Source: Prevotella sp. (GTDB lineage: Bacteria > Bacteroidota > Bacteroidia > Bacteroidales > Bacteroidaceae). Taken from it: a stretch of DNA of 64,000 bases. The DNA lies in NCBI GenBank assembly GCA_017554105.1, contig JAFZIY010000015.1:1-64000 (forward strand). Direction: 5' to 3'. Position numbers and translations under genes: made by a program. Below, piece by piece: positions 14,186 through 24,114 of the stretch. The notes beneath the pieces were generated by a model, which was given only the letters and a program-made list of their open reading frames with translations, was not told where the DNA came from and did no database searches. Each line of letters begins with the position of its first letter. Position 1 is the first letter of the stretch.

Positions 14186-17011
14186 ATGAAACTTAAAAGA
14201 ATCTTTATTGCTGTAGCCCTCATGATAATGAGCGCCACAGCACTGATGGCACAAGAGTTGCCCCCTATTCCAAAGGACGAGAACGTTCGCGTAGGAAAAC
14301 TGGACAACGGCCTCACCTATTACATTCGTAACAACAACTGGCCGGAGAACAAGGCTAACTTCTACATCGCACAGCGAGTGGGCTCTATTCAGGAGAACGA
14401 TGACCAGCGCGGTCTGGCTCACTTCCTTGAGCACATGGCTTTCAACGGTTCAGAGCACTTCCCCGACTCTACACTTCTTGAATATACCCGTTCACTCGGA
14501 GTGGAGTTCGGAAGTGACCTCAACGCTTACACCTCAATAGACCAGACAGTCTATCGCGTCTGCAACGTACCGACAAAGCGCGCTGCCGCCATCGACTCAT
14601 GTATCCTCATCCTGAAGGACTGGTCAAACGGCCTCACCCTCGATACCAAGGAGATTGACAAGGAGCGTGGTGTGATACATCAGGAGTGGCAGCTCAACGA
14701 AGGTCCTGGACAGCGTATGTATCAGAAGATTCTGCCTGCGCTCTATCCTGGATGTAAGTATGGCGAGCGCCTGCCTATCGGTCTGATGGAAATCGTTGAC
14801 AACTTCGAGCCCGACGTGCTCCGCGCTTACTACCGCAAGTGGTATCGCCCGGACAACCAGGCAATCATCGTTGTGGGTGATGTTGACGTTGACCATGTAG
14901 AAGCAGTTATCAAGGACCTCTGGAAAGGTGTCGTAGTTCCTGCTGATGCAGCTCCGGTTGTTGACGAGGAAGTGCCCGATAACCCCGAGGCAATATACGT
15001 CTTCGAGAAAGACAAGGAGCAGAAATACTCTATTGTCAGCGTTATGATGAAGCACGACATTGTGACTAAAGAGGAAAAGGAAAGCCTTGCATATCTCCTT
15101 GACCAGTATGTTAAGGAGGTTATCTCTATGATGCTCAATCTTCGCTTCGAGGATTTGGCAAAGAAAGCCGACTGTCCATTCGTCGGAGCTTCTTCTAATG
15201 ACGGTCAGTATATCCTCTCAAAGACAAAAGACAACTTCGAAGTAGATGCTATTGCCAAGGAAGGCAAAGACCTTGAGGCTCTCGCTGCCATCTACCGCGA
15301 GGCACAGCGTGTACGCCAGTTCGGATTCACACCAGCTGAGTATGACCGCTGCAAGAGCGAGTACCTGAGCCAGTTGGAGAAAGAGTACAACAACCGCGAC
15401 AAGGTGGAAAACTCAACTTACGGTAACATCTATCGTGACAACTATCTTGACAATGATCCTTATCCTTCAATAGAGACGAAATACCAGATTATGTCGCAAC
15501 TCCTGAAGTCGCCGATGCTTGGTGTTGATATGGTAAATGAGTATGCAAAAGAACTCATCAGCGAGAAAGACTCTAACCTCGTGGTAGTAATCATGGCTCA
15601 GGAGAAGGAAGGCAAGACCTATCCCGACGTGGCAGGTATGGCACAGGCCATCAACCAGGTACGCGGCGAGACTCTCGAGGCTTATGTTGACAACACCAAG
15701 AACGAACCGCTCATCGCTCCCGAGAACATGCCGAAGCCAGGCAAGATTGTGAAGGAGACAGAGAACGCAAAACTTGGTTACAAGGAACTCGAACTGAGCA
15801 ACGGTGCCAAGGTGGTACTGAAGAAAACTGACTTCAAGGCCGACGAGATTGTGTTCCAGGCAATGGGTAAAGGCGGCAAGGGACTCTATGGTGAGAAGGA
15901 CTTCATCAACCTTAAGTACTTCGGTGGAGTGATTGCTTCCAGCGGACTGGGCAACTTCTCGAACAGCGAACTCCAGAAAGCACTCTATGGTAAGCAGGTG
16001 GCAGTAAGCCTCGATTTGGGCAACTATTACAACTACCTGTCAGGAAACACCGTTCCGAAGGACATCGAGACGATGATGCAACTCATCTACCTCAACTTCA
16101 CCAACATCGCGAAGGACGAGGAGTCGTTCAACTCAACTAAGGAACAGCTCGCCCTGCTGCTCGCCAACAAGAACCTGCAGCCTGAGTCGGTATTCAGCGA
16201 CTCTCTGACATTAACAATCTACGGTCATAACCCACGCTTTGCACCTACTTGCAAGGAAGACCTCGACCAAGTAAACTACGACCGTATCATGCAGATTTGG
16301 AAAGAGCGCTTCAGCAACGCACGCGGATTCGAGTTCTACTTCGTGGGCAACTTCGACGAGGCAACCATCCGTCCACTCATCGAGCAGTACATAGCATCGC
16401 TGCCATCACAGAAGAAGGCAGGCGAATGGAAAGACGTTGAGACCTTCGCAAAAGGCAAGGTGAACAACTCTTTCACACGTAAGATGGAATCGCCAAAGGC
16501 TCTCGCATTCAAACTGTGGCACATGCCAGCGAAATACAATCTTGAGAACTCCGTGCTCGCCGATGCAGCAGGACAGGTGCTTATGATGGTTTACCTGAAG
16601 GATATCCGCGAAGATGCCAGCGCAGCATACACCGTATCTGCAGCAAGCAGTCTGCGCCGACTCGGCGACAAGGGACAAATCGCAATGCAGGCATACTGTC
16701 CAATGGATCCCGAAAAGGCTGAGACAGCTATTAACCTGCTCGCAAAGGGCATGGCAGACAACACCATCAAGGTGGATGACGACAAAGTGGCAAAGGTAAA
16801 GGAGAATATGTTGAAGAACGCTGACACCAATGCCAAGAACAACAGCCACTGGATGGATATCATCGACGAGTATATCTGGACAGGCGTTGACCTTGAGACC
16901 AACTACAAGAAGGTTGTTAACGAACTCACACCAGAGAAGATTGCAGCCTTCCTGAAACAACTTGTTGATTCTGGCAACCAGATTGACGTCATCATGACTC
17001 CAGAGAAGTAA
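14186..17011 (+). CDS. M16-family zinc metalloprotease, exported
   Basis: A 941-residue pitrilysin/insulinase-family protein with a signal peptide (MKLKRIFIAVALMIMSATALMAQ). The inverted zinc motif HFLEH (79-83) and the downstream Glu region (ERGVIHQEW) lie in the first M16 domain. The second half, from about 510, holds the inactive-type M16 domain pair, so this is the full four-domain length. It degrades peptides in the periplasm or at the envelope. The ATG at 14186 gives a proper signal peptide; the one at 14165 adds seven odd residues. A strong terminator follows at 17038. Confidence 0.92.
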   Translation: MKLKRIFIAVALMIMSATALMAQELPPIPKDENVRVGKLDNGLTYYIRNNNWPENKANFYIAQRVGSIQENDDQRGLAHFLEHMAFNGSEHFPDSTLLEYTRSLGVEFGSDLNAYTSIDQTVYRVCNVPTKRAAAIDSCILILKDWSNGLTLDTKEIDKERGVIHQEWQLNEGPGQRMYQKILPALYPGCKYGERLPIGLMEIVDNFEPDVLRAYYRKWYRPDNQAIIVVGDVDVDHVEAVIKDLWKGVVVPADAAPVVDEEVPDNPEAIYVFEKDKEQKYSIVSVMMKHDIVTKEEKESLAYLLDQYVKEVISMMLNLRFEDLAKKADCPFVGASSNDGQYILSKTKDNFEVDAIAKEGKDLEALAAIYREAQRVRQFGFTPAEYDRCKSEYLSQLEKEYNNRDKVENSTYGNIYRDNYLDNDPYPSIETKYQIMSQLLKSPMLGVDMVNEYAKELISEKDSNLVVVIMAQEKEGKTYPDVAGMAQAINQVRGETLEAYVDNTKNEPLIAPENMPKPGKIVKETENAKLGYKELELSNGAKVVLKKTDFKADEIVFQAMGKGGKGLYGEKDFINLKYFGGVIASSGLGNFSNSELQKALYGKQVAVSLDLGNYYNYLSGNTVPKDIETMMQLIYLNFTNIAKDEESFNSTKEQLALLLANKNLQPESVFSDSLTLTIYGHNPRFAPTCKEDLDQVNYDRIMQIWKERFSNARGFEFYFVGNFDEATIRPLIEQYIASLPSQKKAGEWKDVETFAKGKVNNSFTRKMESPKALAFKLWHMPAKYNLENSVLADAAGQVLMMVYLKDIREDASAAYTVSAASSLRRLGDKGQIAMQAYCPMDPEKAETAINLLAKGMADNTIKVDDDKVAKVKENMLKNADTNAKNNSHWMDIIDEYIWTGVDLETNYKKVVNELTPEKIAAFLKQLVDSGNQIDVIMTPEK

Positions 17012-17037
17012 AAACTACATATAAGACATAAAAGAAA

Positions 17038-17077
17038 CGCTCCTACAAAGAATCGAATCTTTGCAGGAGCGTTTTTT
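17038..17077 (+). terminator. strong intrinsic terminator
   Basis: CGCTCCT-A-CAAAGA (17038-17051), 6-nt loop, TCTTTG-C-AGGAGCG (17058-17071), then TTTTTT. It separates the M16 gene from the convergent OMP gene. Confidence 0.92.
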
Positions 17078-17109
17078 CGCGCTTTTGCACTCCCTTAGGG
17101 GAATATATA

Positions 17110-17706
17110 TTAGAACTTGCAGCGTACGCCGGCAAGGATTATACCCTGTTCACCGACACCCAACTCAACAAATCCACGCAAGGTAGGACTTCCTGCCTCA
17201 ATACCGATGAGAGAGGCTTGCCAGTTAAAGTGTACATTGTTATCATCGTAGTTGCTATATAAAGGATCCACTTTTTCAAATTTCTCATTACGGAAGGTAG
17301 CACCAACAGCAAGTTTAGAATACATACCGAAGTTATTTTTGCGCAACCAGTCAAACTTCACTGCAGGCATCACCGTAATATAACTGTTCTTGCTAACTCC
17401 CACTTTATCTTTTGAAGAAAAGACATCCTGCTTGTTCTGACCGTATGTGAAAACACCACCAACACCGAGCCATGGCTTCACATGGTAGAAATACTCTACA
17501 CCAATCGGACCTAAGAACTTTTCGTTATCGAACCGGGAACCTACTATAGCACTACCCATCTCCTCATACACATCGATAATCTGTGAGTTAGAGTAAATTC
17601 CATAACTGATGGCTACCTCATGCTTTGTATCATCATAACCATTCTGTGCATTAACACTCATTGTAGCCATCATGGCGGCTACTACCATTAAAAGAATCTT
17701 TTTCAT
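17110..17706 (-). CDS. outer membrane beta-barrel protein
   Basis: A 198-residue protein with signal peptide MKKILLMVVAAMMATMSVNAQ and a small barrel: strands HEVAISYGIYS, GPIGVEYFYHVKPWLGVGGVFTYGQ, SYITVMPAVKFDW, GMYSKLAVGATFR, and the C-terminal EQGIILAGVRCKF ending in Phe. The start is set at 17706, because the longer frame from 17745 would add 13 residues that cover the promoter. Likely an 8-strand porin-like protein of unknown role. Confidence 0.8.
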   Translation of the reverse strand: MKKILLMVVAAMMATMSVNAQNGYDDTKHEVAISYGIYSNSQIIDVYEEMGSAIVGSRFDNEKFLGPIGVEYFYHVKPWLGVGGVFTYGQNKQDVFSSKDKVGVSKNSYITVMPAVKFDWLRKNNFGMYSKLAVGATFRNEKFEKVDPLYSNYDDNNVHFNWQASLIGIEAGSPTLRGFVELGVGEQGIILAGVRCKF

Positions 17707-17742
17707 TGTCTTATAAAAATTAAGTTGTCGTTTATCTGGGTG

Positions 17743-17773
17743 CAAAATTATTATGCGTTTTCATTCCCAACAA
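17743..17773 (-). promoter_or_regulatory. promoter of the OMP gene
   Basis: On the minus strand, TTG (17773-17771), 20 bp, TAATTTTG (17750-17743). The region 17774-17999 between this and the metK promoter is AT-rich and shows no gene. Confidence 0.65.
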
Positions 17774-17999
17774 GAAAAAAACATTTATTTTATGCATATT
17801 ATTACGACAAATGGTACTATTATGCGACAAAACGGGGAAAAGGTCAAAGAAAATGTCGCAAAAAACGGGAAAAAGAACAAATAAAAACACATGTTTACTG
17901 CCATGACCAAGTGATAATGAATGAATTATACAAAATATAATATTAATAAGGTTAGTAGTTTTCAACCATGGCTCTGACGAAAGAAAAAAGTGTTTTTCT

Positions 18000-18030
18000 T
18001 TTGCATTGCTTTTGTTTTTCCGTACCTTTG
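18000..18030 (+). promoter_or_regulatory. metK promoter
   Basis: TTTG (18000-18003), 19 bp, TACCTTTG (18023-18030). The leader is only about 36 nt, too short for a SAM riboswitch, and none is seen. Confidence 0.7.
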
Positions 18031-18072
18031 CACCCGATTTATAATGTTTCACTTTTTAATCAAGCAAAGCAA

Positions 18073-19383
18073 ATGGCATACTTTTTTTCATCCGAATCAG
18101 TTTCGGAAGGACATCCCGACAAAGTAGCTGATCAGATTTCTGACGCGCTGCTCGACCAGTTTCTGGCCTACGACGAAAAAGCCCGCTGCGCTATCGAGTC
18201 TTTTGTTACCACAGGACAAGTGGTGATAATGGGTGAGGTGAGCAGTGATGTTTACATCGACTTGGAAACTATTGCGCGCAAAACGATTAACAAGATTGGC
18301 TACACCAAGAGTGAGTACAAATTCGACGGTGACTCATGTGGCGTATTATCATCAATACATGAGCAGAGCGGCGACATCAACCGCGGCGTCGATAAGAAAC
18401 AGAACGACGACAGCAAGACCGACGACGACCAAGGCGCCGGCGACCAAGGCATGATGTTCGGATATGCTGTCAACGAGACAGAGAACTACATGCCTGTCTC
18501 GCTCGAGTTGGCACACCGTCTGGTTTACGAACTCGCACAGATAAGGAAGGAGGGCAAGGAAATGACATACCTGCGCCCCGATGCTAAGAGTCAGGTGACT
18601 GTGGAATACAGCGACGACGGTATTCCGCAACGCATACACACCATCGTGGTATCCACTCAGCACGACGAGTTCATCAGTCCTGCTGACAACAGCGAGGAGG
18701 CACAGAAAGAGGCCGACGAGCAGATGTTGGAGCAGATTAAACACGACGTGAAAGAGATTCTCATTCCACGAGTGAAGTCGCACATACAAAGCGAAAAGGT
18801 GCTTGCACTCTTCAATGATAATATAAAATATCACGTCAACCCTACGGGCAAGTTCGTCATTGGAGGACCTCACGGAGACACAGGACTGACGGGCCGTAAG
18901 ATAATTGTTGACACCTACGGCGGCAAGGGAGCGCATGGTGGAGGTGCCTTCTCGGGCAAGGACTCCAGCAAGGTGGATCGCTCTGCCGCATACGCTGCAC
19001 GCTATATCGCAAAGAACATGGTTGCCGCCGGCGTTTCCGACGAGATGCTGGTGCAGATAAGCTATGCCATCGGTTTGGCAGAACCTTTAAATATCTTTGT
19101 GAACACCTATGGCAAGTCACATGTTAACATGACCGACGGTGAGATAGCAGACAAGATAAAGAGCATGTTCACTCTTACGCCAAAGGCAATAGAGCGCACG
19201 CTGAAACTGCGCCAGCCGATGTATCTTGAGACTGCTGCATACGGTCACATGGGACGACAGAACGAGATTGTCAAGAAGACATTCACCTCTCGCTATCACG
19301 AAGAGAAGACCATCGACGTGGAACTTTTCACATGGGAGAAACTCGACCAGGTGGAGCGCATTCGTCGCGAGTTCCTGATTTAG
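18073..19383 (+). CDS. metK: S-adenosylmethionine synthetase
   Basis: A 436-residue cytosolic enzyme making SAM from methionine and ATP. Hallmarks: [19 protein letters not shown] at the start (ATP site), [11 protein letters not shown], the loop [12 protein letters not shown], the [21 protein letters not shown] signature (phosphate loop) and [18 protein letters not shown]. Length is slightly above the usual 390-400, as in other Bacteroidetes. The start at 18073 ([13 protein letters not shown]) follows the promoter; the frame open from 17968 lies upstream of the transcription start. DUF4271 follows 10 nt on. Confidence 0.97.
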   Translation: MAYFFSSESVSEGHPDKVADQISDALLDQFLAYDEKARCAIESFVTTGQVVIMGEVSSDVYIDLETIARKTINKIGYTKSEYKFDGDSCGVLSSIHEQSGDINRGVDKKQNDDSKTDDDQGAGDQGMMFGYAVNETENYMPVSLELAHRLVYELAQIRKEGKEMTYLRPDAKSQVTVEYSDDGIPQRIHTIVVSTQHDEFISPADNSEEAQKEADEQMLEQIKHDVKEILIPRVKSHIQSEKVLALFNDNIKYHVNPTGKFVIGGPHGDTGLTGRKIIVDTYGGKGAHGGGAFSGKDSSKVDRSAAYAARYIAKNMVAAGVSDEMLVQISYAIGLAEPLNIFVNTYGKSHVNMTDGEIADKIKSMFTLTPKAIERTLKLRQPMYLETAAYGHMGRQNEIVKKTFTSRYHEEKTIDVELFTWEKLDQVERIRREFLI

Positions 19384-19393
19384 TACATAAGAA

Positions 19394-20434
19394 GTGAAAG
19401 TATTTCAGGCAGACACTACCCATCAGGTACAGCAATCGGCTCTTCCTGCGACTACTACTGAGTCGCAGGAGGAGTACTATGTCAGTATCGGTGCCAACGG
19501 ACTGACACCGAAACAGACATTGCAACTGCTGCCAAAGGATGCCACTCCGGCACAGCAGGACTCCGCGATACAGGCTAACTTCAAGCCGGTACGCGAGCAC
19601 CTGAGCGACCGTCCCGACACCCTGCGCCTGCCCTTCGACTCTGTGAGTGCTGTAGCAAAGGACCGCCCTTTCTATGAGGAGTCGTTCTTCGAGACCGACT
19701 CGATGTACCATCCCGAACTCTCGGGAGGACGCTTCGGTGTCGCCGGCGACCCCGTGCCCTACAGCATGCGCAACGACAACGTCATCACCGGACTGCTCCT
19801 TGCCTGCTTCATCCTCGGAATCATTGCCTTCTCAAGTTCTCGCGACTTCATTCTCCGACAGGCCAAGAGTTTCTTCAGGGTTAAGCATGGAAATACCACG
19901 TCAGAGAGTGAGACGACATCTGAATTCCGATTCCAGTTGTTTCTCGTCTTCATGACGTGTCTGCTGCTATCGTTGCTCGCCTTTTTCTATACCGAAGAGG
20001 TTATCAACGAACCGCTGATACTGAAGTCGCACTATCTCCTGGTGGCTATCTTCCTTGCACTGAGCATCGCCTATTTCGTGGTCAAGGCACTGATATACAC
20101 CTTCGTCAATAATGTGTTCTTCGACCCACAGAGCAACAGCACATGGCTAAGGTCGCAACTCTTCGTCACCAGTGTCGAGGGAGTGCTGCTCTTCCCAATC
20201 GTTATATTGCTGATTTATTTCAACTTATCAATGAATACAGTGCTCATTTGCACTGCAATTGTGGTATTTTTAATCAAAATTCTTTCATTTTATAAGTGTC
20301 ATGTAACTTTTTTTCGACAGAATGACTTTATTCTGCAAAATTTTTTGTACTTTTGCACGCTCGAAATCATGCCCCTCTTTATGTTGTTGGGCAGCGTGCT
20401 GATGATTGTAAACAATTTGAAAATAAATTATTAG
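19394..20434 (+). CDS. DUF4271 membrane protein
   Basis: A 346-residue Bacteroidetes-specific protein. A polar N-terminal third (about 1-125, with PETLSGGRFGVAGDP-type motifs before the membrane) is followed by a membrane domain of about seven helices (NVITGLLLACFILGIIAFSS onward). The start is a GTG at 19394; no in-frame ATG occurs before residue 100 and an in-frame stop lies at 19388. Function unknown. It lies between metK and hemD in an order common in Bacteroidales. The last 150 nt are AT-rich and hold the hemD promoter. Confidence 0.8.
   Translation: MKVFQADTTHQVQQSALPATTTESQEEYYVSIGANGLTPKQTLQLLPKDATPAQQDSAIQANFKPVREHLSDRPDTLRLPFDSVSAVAKDRPFYEESFFETDSMYHPELSGGRFGVAGDPVPYSMRNDNVITGLLLACFILGIIAFSSSRDFILRQAKSFFRVKHGNTTSESETTSEFRFQLFLVFMTCLLLSLLAFFYTEEVINEPLILKSHYLLVAIFLALSIAYFVVKALIYTFVNNVFFDPQSNSTWLRSQLFVTSVEGVLLFPIVILLIYFNLSMNTVLICTAIVVFLIKILSFYKCHVTFFRQNDFILQNFLYFCTLEIMPLFMLLGSVLMIVNNLKINY
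20348..20355 (+). promoter_or_regulatory. internal promoter for hemD-rnpA-yidD
   Basis: TACTTTTG inside the 3' end of the DUF4271 gene, followed by CAC and 84 bp of leader before hemD. The local drop to AT-rich codons supports a promoter embedded in coding sequence. Confidence 0.55.
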
Positions 20435-20438
20435 AGAG

Positions 20439-21185
20439 ATGGTAAAGAAAATATTGGTATCCCAGCCTAAACCGTCAAGCGAGAAGTCACCTTATTATGA
20501 CATCGCCAACGACTTCGGTGTGGACCTTGTGTTCCGTCCTTTTATTAAGGTAGAGGGATTGTCCTCGAAAGAGTTCAGACAACAGAAAGTGAGTCTGCTC
20601 AACTATACCGCAGTGGTTTTCACATCACGTCACGCCATCGACAACTATTTCAAGTTGGCGAAAGAGATGCGCATTGAGATTCCAGAAGACATGAAATACT
20701 TCTGCGTTACCGAAACCATCTCGCACTACATCCAGAAATACGTACAGTACAGAAAGCGCAAGGTGTTCTACGGCAGTACAGGAAAGATTGCCGACTTGCT
20801 GCCTGTTATGGTGAAGCACAAGACCGAGAAGTATCTCATTCCGATGAGCGACGTCCACGATAACAGTGCAAAAGAACTGTTCGACTCCAAGAAACTTACT
20901 CATCAGGAGTGCGTGATGTACCGTACCGTCAGCAACGACTTCACCGAAGAAGAGTCGGCAGCATTCGACTATGACATGGCTATATTCTTCAGTCCTTCGG
21001 GAATTACAGCATTCAAGAAGAACTTCGGCGACAAATACAACGATATCGCAGTGGCTACATTCGGACCGGCAACGGCTAAGGCAGCCCATGATGCCGGACT
21101 GAAAGTGGTTATTGAGGCGCCTACAAAAGACTATCCCTCAATGACCGGAGCCCTGAGGCACTTCTTGCTTGAGCAGGAAGGATAA
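20439..21185 (+). CDS. hemD: uroporphyrinogen-III synthase-like protein
   Basis: A 248-residue HemD-fold protein with two alpha/beta domains. Visible landmarks are the N-terminal strand KKILVSQPKP, VVFTSRHAIDNYF near 63-75 and the C-terminal AIFFSPSGITAFKKNF and VATFGPATAKAAHDAGL. The enzyme closes hydroxymethylbilane to uroporphyrinogen III for haem and cobamides. Many Bacteroidales lack early haem synthesis, so the actual role may be specialised. It begins 4 nt after DUF4271. Confidence 0.88.
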   Translation: MVKKILVSQPKPSSEKSPYYDIANDFGVDLVFRPFIKVEGLSSKEFRQQKVSLLNYTAVVFTSRHAIDNYFKLAKEMRIEIPEDMKYFCVTETISHYIQKYVQYRKRKVFYGSTGKIADLLPVMVKHKTEKYLIPMSDVHDNSAKELFDSKKLTHQECVMYRTVSNDFTEEESAAFDYDMAIFFSPSGITAFKKNFGDKYNDIAVATFGPATAKAAHDAGLKVVIEAPTKDYPSMTGALRHFLLEQEG

Positions 21186-21222
21186 CCTTGCAGAATGAAA
21201 ACGGCACACGCAAACTTCACTG

Positions 21223-21663
21223 ATGACAGTAACAGACGCTCCGACACTGAAAAAGAGAGAGCGGATCAGCAGTAAGAAAACTATCGACCGCCTCTTTGGC
21301 GGAGGGCACAGCAAATCGATGTCCGCCTTCCCGCTCAGGGTAGTATATGCCATGCAGGAGAGGTCAAGCAAAGAGGCTGAAGTAGCAATGATGGTCGGCG
21401 TGCCGAAGCGGTTGTTCAAGAGTGCAGTGAAACGCAACCGCGTGAAACGACAGGTGCGAGAGGGGTACAGGCTGAACAAGCATGTATTGGAAACCGTGGA
21501 GAAGGAACATCTCTCGCCAAACAAACAATTGCTAATAGCATTCATCTGGACAGACGACAAACTGCACCCCTCGGCCGAAGTCCACAAGAAGGTGCGCAGC
21601 CTGATGGAGCATATTGCTGAGAGAATCGTTAAGAGGAAAACAAAAACAAACGAGCAGCCTTGA
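21223..21663 (+). CDS. rnpA: ribonuclease P protein component
   Basis: A 146-residue basic protein that binds RNase P RNA and helps remove 5' leaders from pre-tRNAs. The signature [18 protein letters not shown] (RNR motif) is intact near 84-101, and [16 protein letters not shown] near the start is typical. It is longer than average at the C-terminus. Its stop codon overlaps the yidD start (TTGA). Confidence 0.95.
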   Translation: MTVTDAPTLKKRERISSKKTIDRLFGGGHSKSMSAFPLRVVYAMQERSSKEAEVAMMVGVPKRLFKSAVKRNRVKRQVREGYRLNKHVLETVEKEHLSPNKQLLIAFIWTDDKLHPSAEVHKKVRSLMEHIAERIVKRKTKTNEQP

Positions 21664-21899
21664 AGATTCTACGTACCATATCACGCGCCTTGGCATGGCT
21701 GCTGACAAGACCCATCGTTTTCTATCAGCGCTTCATCTCGCCTTACACCCCGCCATCGTGCCGCTTCGTTCCCACATGTTCGGAATACGCACGGCAGGCA
21801 ATAATCAAGCATGGACCAATAAAAGGACTTGCTCTTGCCATCTGGCGCGTTTTAAGGTGCAACCCTTGGGGTGGCAGCGGATACGACCCCGTTCCATAA
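21660..21899 (+). CDS. yidD: membrane protein insertion efficiency factor YidD
   Basis: A 79-residue protein with the full YidD pattern: [20 protein letters not shown] with SEYARQAI, and [14 protein letters not shown] at the end; the three conserved Cys are present. It assists YidC-dependent membrane protein insertion. The start is a TTG that overlaps the rnpA stop by 4 nt, so translation is coupled. Confidence 0.95.
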   Translation: MKILRTISRALAWLLTRPIVFYQRFISPYTPPSCRFVPTCSEYARQAIIKHGPIKGLALAIWRVLRCNPWGGSGYDPVP

Positions 21900-21909
21900 A
21901 AGAAAAGAA

Positions 21910-21950
21910 CTAGAATATCTAGAGAGTCTAGAATATCTAGAAAAACCTAG
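21910..21950. repeat. short palindromic tandem repeat
   Basis: CTAGAATATCTAG occurs at 21910-21922 and 21928-21940 (18-bp step), with a partial CTAGAAAG at 21947. Each unit is a perfect dyad. It lies in the leader of tyrS. Confidence 0.6.
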
Positions 21951-21975
21951 AAAGAATAAATAAAAATATCACTAT

Positions 21976-23280
21976 ATGATAAAGAATTTTGTTGAAGAAC
22001 TAAGATGGCGCGGTATGCTGGCACAGATAATGCCAGGCACCGAGGAATTTCTCAACGAGCATCTCGTTTCGGCATACCTGGGAACAGACCCTACCGCCGA
22101 CTCACTCCACATCGGACACCTCTGCGGTGTGATGATGTTGCGTCACTTGCAGCGTTGCGGACACAAGCCAATAGCACTCGTCGGAGGAGCCACTGGTATG
22201 ATTGGCGACCCGTCAGGTAAGAGTCTTGAGCGTAACCTGCTCGACGAGACAACACTGCGTCACAACCAGGAATGCATCAAGAAACAACTTTCTAAGTTCC
22301 TTGATTTCGAAAGCGACGCACCTAACCGTGCAGAACTCGTGAACAACTACGACTGGATGAAGGACTTCACCTTCCTCGACTTTGCACGCGAGGTGGGTAA
22401 GCACATCACCGTGAACTATATGATGGCAAAGGAGAGCGTGCAGCAGAGACTCAACGGAACAGCACGCGACGGACTGTCATTCACCGAGTTCACATACCAG
22501 TTGCTACAGGGTTACGACTTCCTCAAACTCTATCAGGACAAGGGAGTGCGCCTGCAACTGGGAGGAAACGACCAGTGGGGAAATATGACCACCGGTACAG
22601 AACTCATCCGCCGTACACTCGGCAACGACGTGGAACCGGCATTCGCACTGACATGTCCGCTCATAACAAAGTCTGACGGAAAGAAGTTCGGAAAGACAGA
22701 GAGCGGAAACATCTGGCTCGACCCAAAGCGCACCACACCATATAAGTTCTACCAGTTCTGGCTCAACACCAGCGACGATGACGCAGAGCGCTATATCAAG
22801 ATTTTCACTTCACTCGACCGTGAGACCATCGAGGCTCTTGTCGAGGAGCACAAGCAAGACCCAGGTCGCCGCATCCTGCAGAAGCGACTCGCCGAGGAAG
22901 TGACTGTTATGGTACACTCACAGGCAGACCTTGATGCTGCCATTGAGGCTTCGAGCATCCTCTTCGGTAAGTCAACGAAGGAAGGACTGCAGAAACTCGA
23001 CGAGCAGACATTCCTCGATGTCTTCGACGGAGTGCCACACTTCGACATCAATGCCGACCAACTCGGACAGCCGGCAGTGGAACTGTTCACCCAGGCAGCA
23101 CCGATATTCCCGTCAAAGGGTGAGATGCGCAAGATGGTTCAGGGCGGTGGAGTAAGCCTCAACAAAGAGAAACTGCAGGCATTCGACCGCATCGTGACAT
23201 CCGAGGACCTCATCGACGGCAAATATCTGCTCGTACAGAAAGGCAAGAAGAACTACTTCCTGCTTACAGTCAAGGGTTAA
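21976..23280 (+). CDS. tyrS: tyrosyl-tRNA synthetase
   Basis: A 434-residue class I synthetase charging tRNA-Tyr. It has the HIGH motif as HIGHLCG near residue 38, the tyrosine site [15 protein letters not shown] and [17 protein letters not shown] as KFGKT, and a C-terminal S4-type RNA-binding domain ([15 protein letters not shown] onward). Complete length. A strong bidirectional terminator follows. Confidence 0.97.
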   Translation: MIKNFVEELRWRGMLAQIMPGTEEFLNEHLVSAYLGTDPTADSLHIGHLCGVMMLRHLQRCGHKPIALVGGATGMIGDPSGKSLERNLLDETTLRHNQECIKKQLSKFLDFESDAPNRAELVNNYDWMKDFTFLDFAREVGKHITVNYMMAKESVQQRLNGTARDGLSFTEFTYQLLQGYDFLKLYQDKGVRLQLGGNDQWGNMTTGTELIRRTLGNDVEPAFALTCPLITKSDGKKFGKTESGNIWLDPKRTTPYKFYQFWLNTSDDDAERYIKIFTSLDRETIEALVEEHKQDPGRRILQKRLAEEVTVMVHSQADLDAAIEASSILFGKSTKEGLQKLDEQTFLDVFDGVPHFDINADQLGQPAVELFTQAAPIFPSKGEMRKMVQGGGVSLNKEKLQAFDRIVTSEDLIDGKYLLVQKGKKNYFLLTVKG

Positions 23281-23300
23281 GCGTTAAGCGTTAATATAGA

Positions 23301-23353
23301 GCGTTGGGCGATATCAGTCTTGAAAAAGACAAATATCGCCCAACGCCATTTTT
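23301..23353. terminator. bidirectional terminator between tyrS and DUF4294
   Basis: GCGTTGGGCGATAT (23301-23314) and ATATCGCCCAACGC (23333-23346) form a 14-bp perfect stem with an 18-nt loop, followed by ATTTTTATAT. Short GCGTTAA repeats precede it. It serves the convergent genes. Confidence 0.88.
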
Positions 23354-23363
23354 ATATATTCTC

Positions 23364-24017
23364 TTAGAGTTGTCCCGATTCCACCATCAGCACGACACGC
23401 TCTGTCAGCCTGTCCTTGCCCTCCGGCTCATACTTCTTTGTCAGCGAGGCACCGAAGGTCCAGGCAAAAGCCTGATAGAAGCCAGCCTTCACAGGACCGA
23501 GAAAAGCCTGCACCAACTGATAAGACGACGAGTTACACTCCCTGTGCACCAGTTTGATGAGCAGTTTTCCCTGTGAGAAGGTAAGTTTTTTCATCCTCGG
23601 AGTGTACTGACGCTTTATCGCCTCCTCCACCTTCTTCATGTGCTCATCCTTCGATTTCTTGTCGGGCAGCGTCTGCAAATACTCGTACGTCTCAATGATA
23701 ATGCCGTTAACCTCCTTTGCTATCGGCAACACCTTCTTGACGTTCTTCACCAACTGATTATACTGCTGTTGCTGTTTCTTGTCCTTGAAGGCGATAGGAG
23801 GATAGACATAGACGCGGTTCAACTGCACACACTGTATCGAGTCACCATTATTGTCAAGCACACGGGTGACCCTCACACGAGGCTCCATAGTGGGGTTTTC
23901 CATATCCACCTCCATGTCCTCGGGCTTCACATCACCCTTCTTGTCTGTCTGTGCGGCAGCGTTATGGGCGAGGCACATCATAAGTGCAATCAATGCAATG
24001 CGCGTCAATGCTTTCAT
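23364..24017 (-). CDS. DUF4294 exported protein
   Basis: A 217-residue protein with signal peptide MKALTRIALIALMMCLAHNAAAQ. The rest is a Bacteroidetes DUF4294 domain: the strand CVQLNRVYVYPPIAFKDKK, a long helical part with YNQLVKNVKKVLPIAKEVN, and TFSQGKLLIKLVHRECNSSS. Function unknown; it may act in the periplasm. The start at 24017 lies 9 nt behind the -7 box at 24026-24033, so the mRNA is nearly leaderless; the frame from 24038 would begin upstream of the transcript. Confidence 0.8.
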   Translation of the reverse strand: MKALTRIALIALMMCLAHNAAAQTDKKGDVKPEDMEVDMENPTMEPRVRVTRVLDNNGDSIQCVQLNRVYVYPPIAFKDKKQQQQYNQLVKNVKKVLPIAKEVNGIIIETYEYLQTLPDKKSKDEHMKKVEEAIKRQYTPRMKKLTFSQGKLLIKLVHRECNSSSYQLVQAFLGPVKAGFYQAFAWTFGASLTKKYEPEGKDRLTERVVLMVESGQL

Positions 24018-24025
24018 ATCAGCGG

Positions 24026-24033
24026 CAAAAATA
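24026..24033 (-). promoter_or_regulatory. -7 box of DUF4294, almost leaderless
   Basis: Minus-strand TATTTTTG ends 9 nt before the ATG at 24017. The same 9-nt spacing is seen at 53244 and 53320. Confidence 0.5.
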
Positions 24034-24114
24034 CACAATAAATCCTATAACACTGCCCTCTTTGAGAATATTTAACTATTTGTGATTTTTCTGTATTTTG
24101 TTTTATTTAGGAAG

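Noticed and set aside
17774-17999. SAM riboswitch before metK
   Set aside because: The promoter at 18000-18030 leaves a leader of about 36 nt and no SAM-box pattern is visible.
17968-18072. Upstream extension of metK
   Set aside because: It lies before and across the metK promoter; the family N-terminus is [13 protein letters not shown] at 18073.
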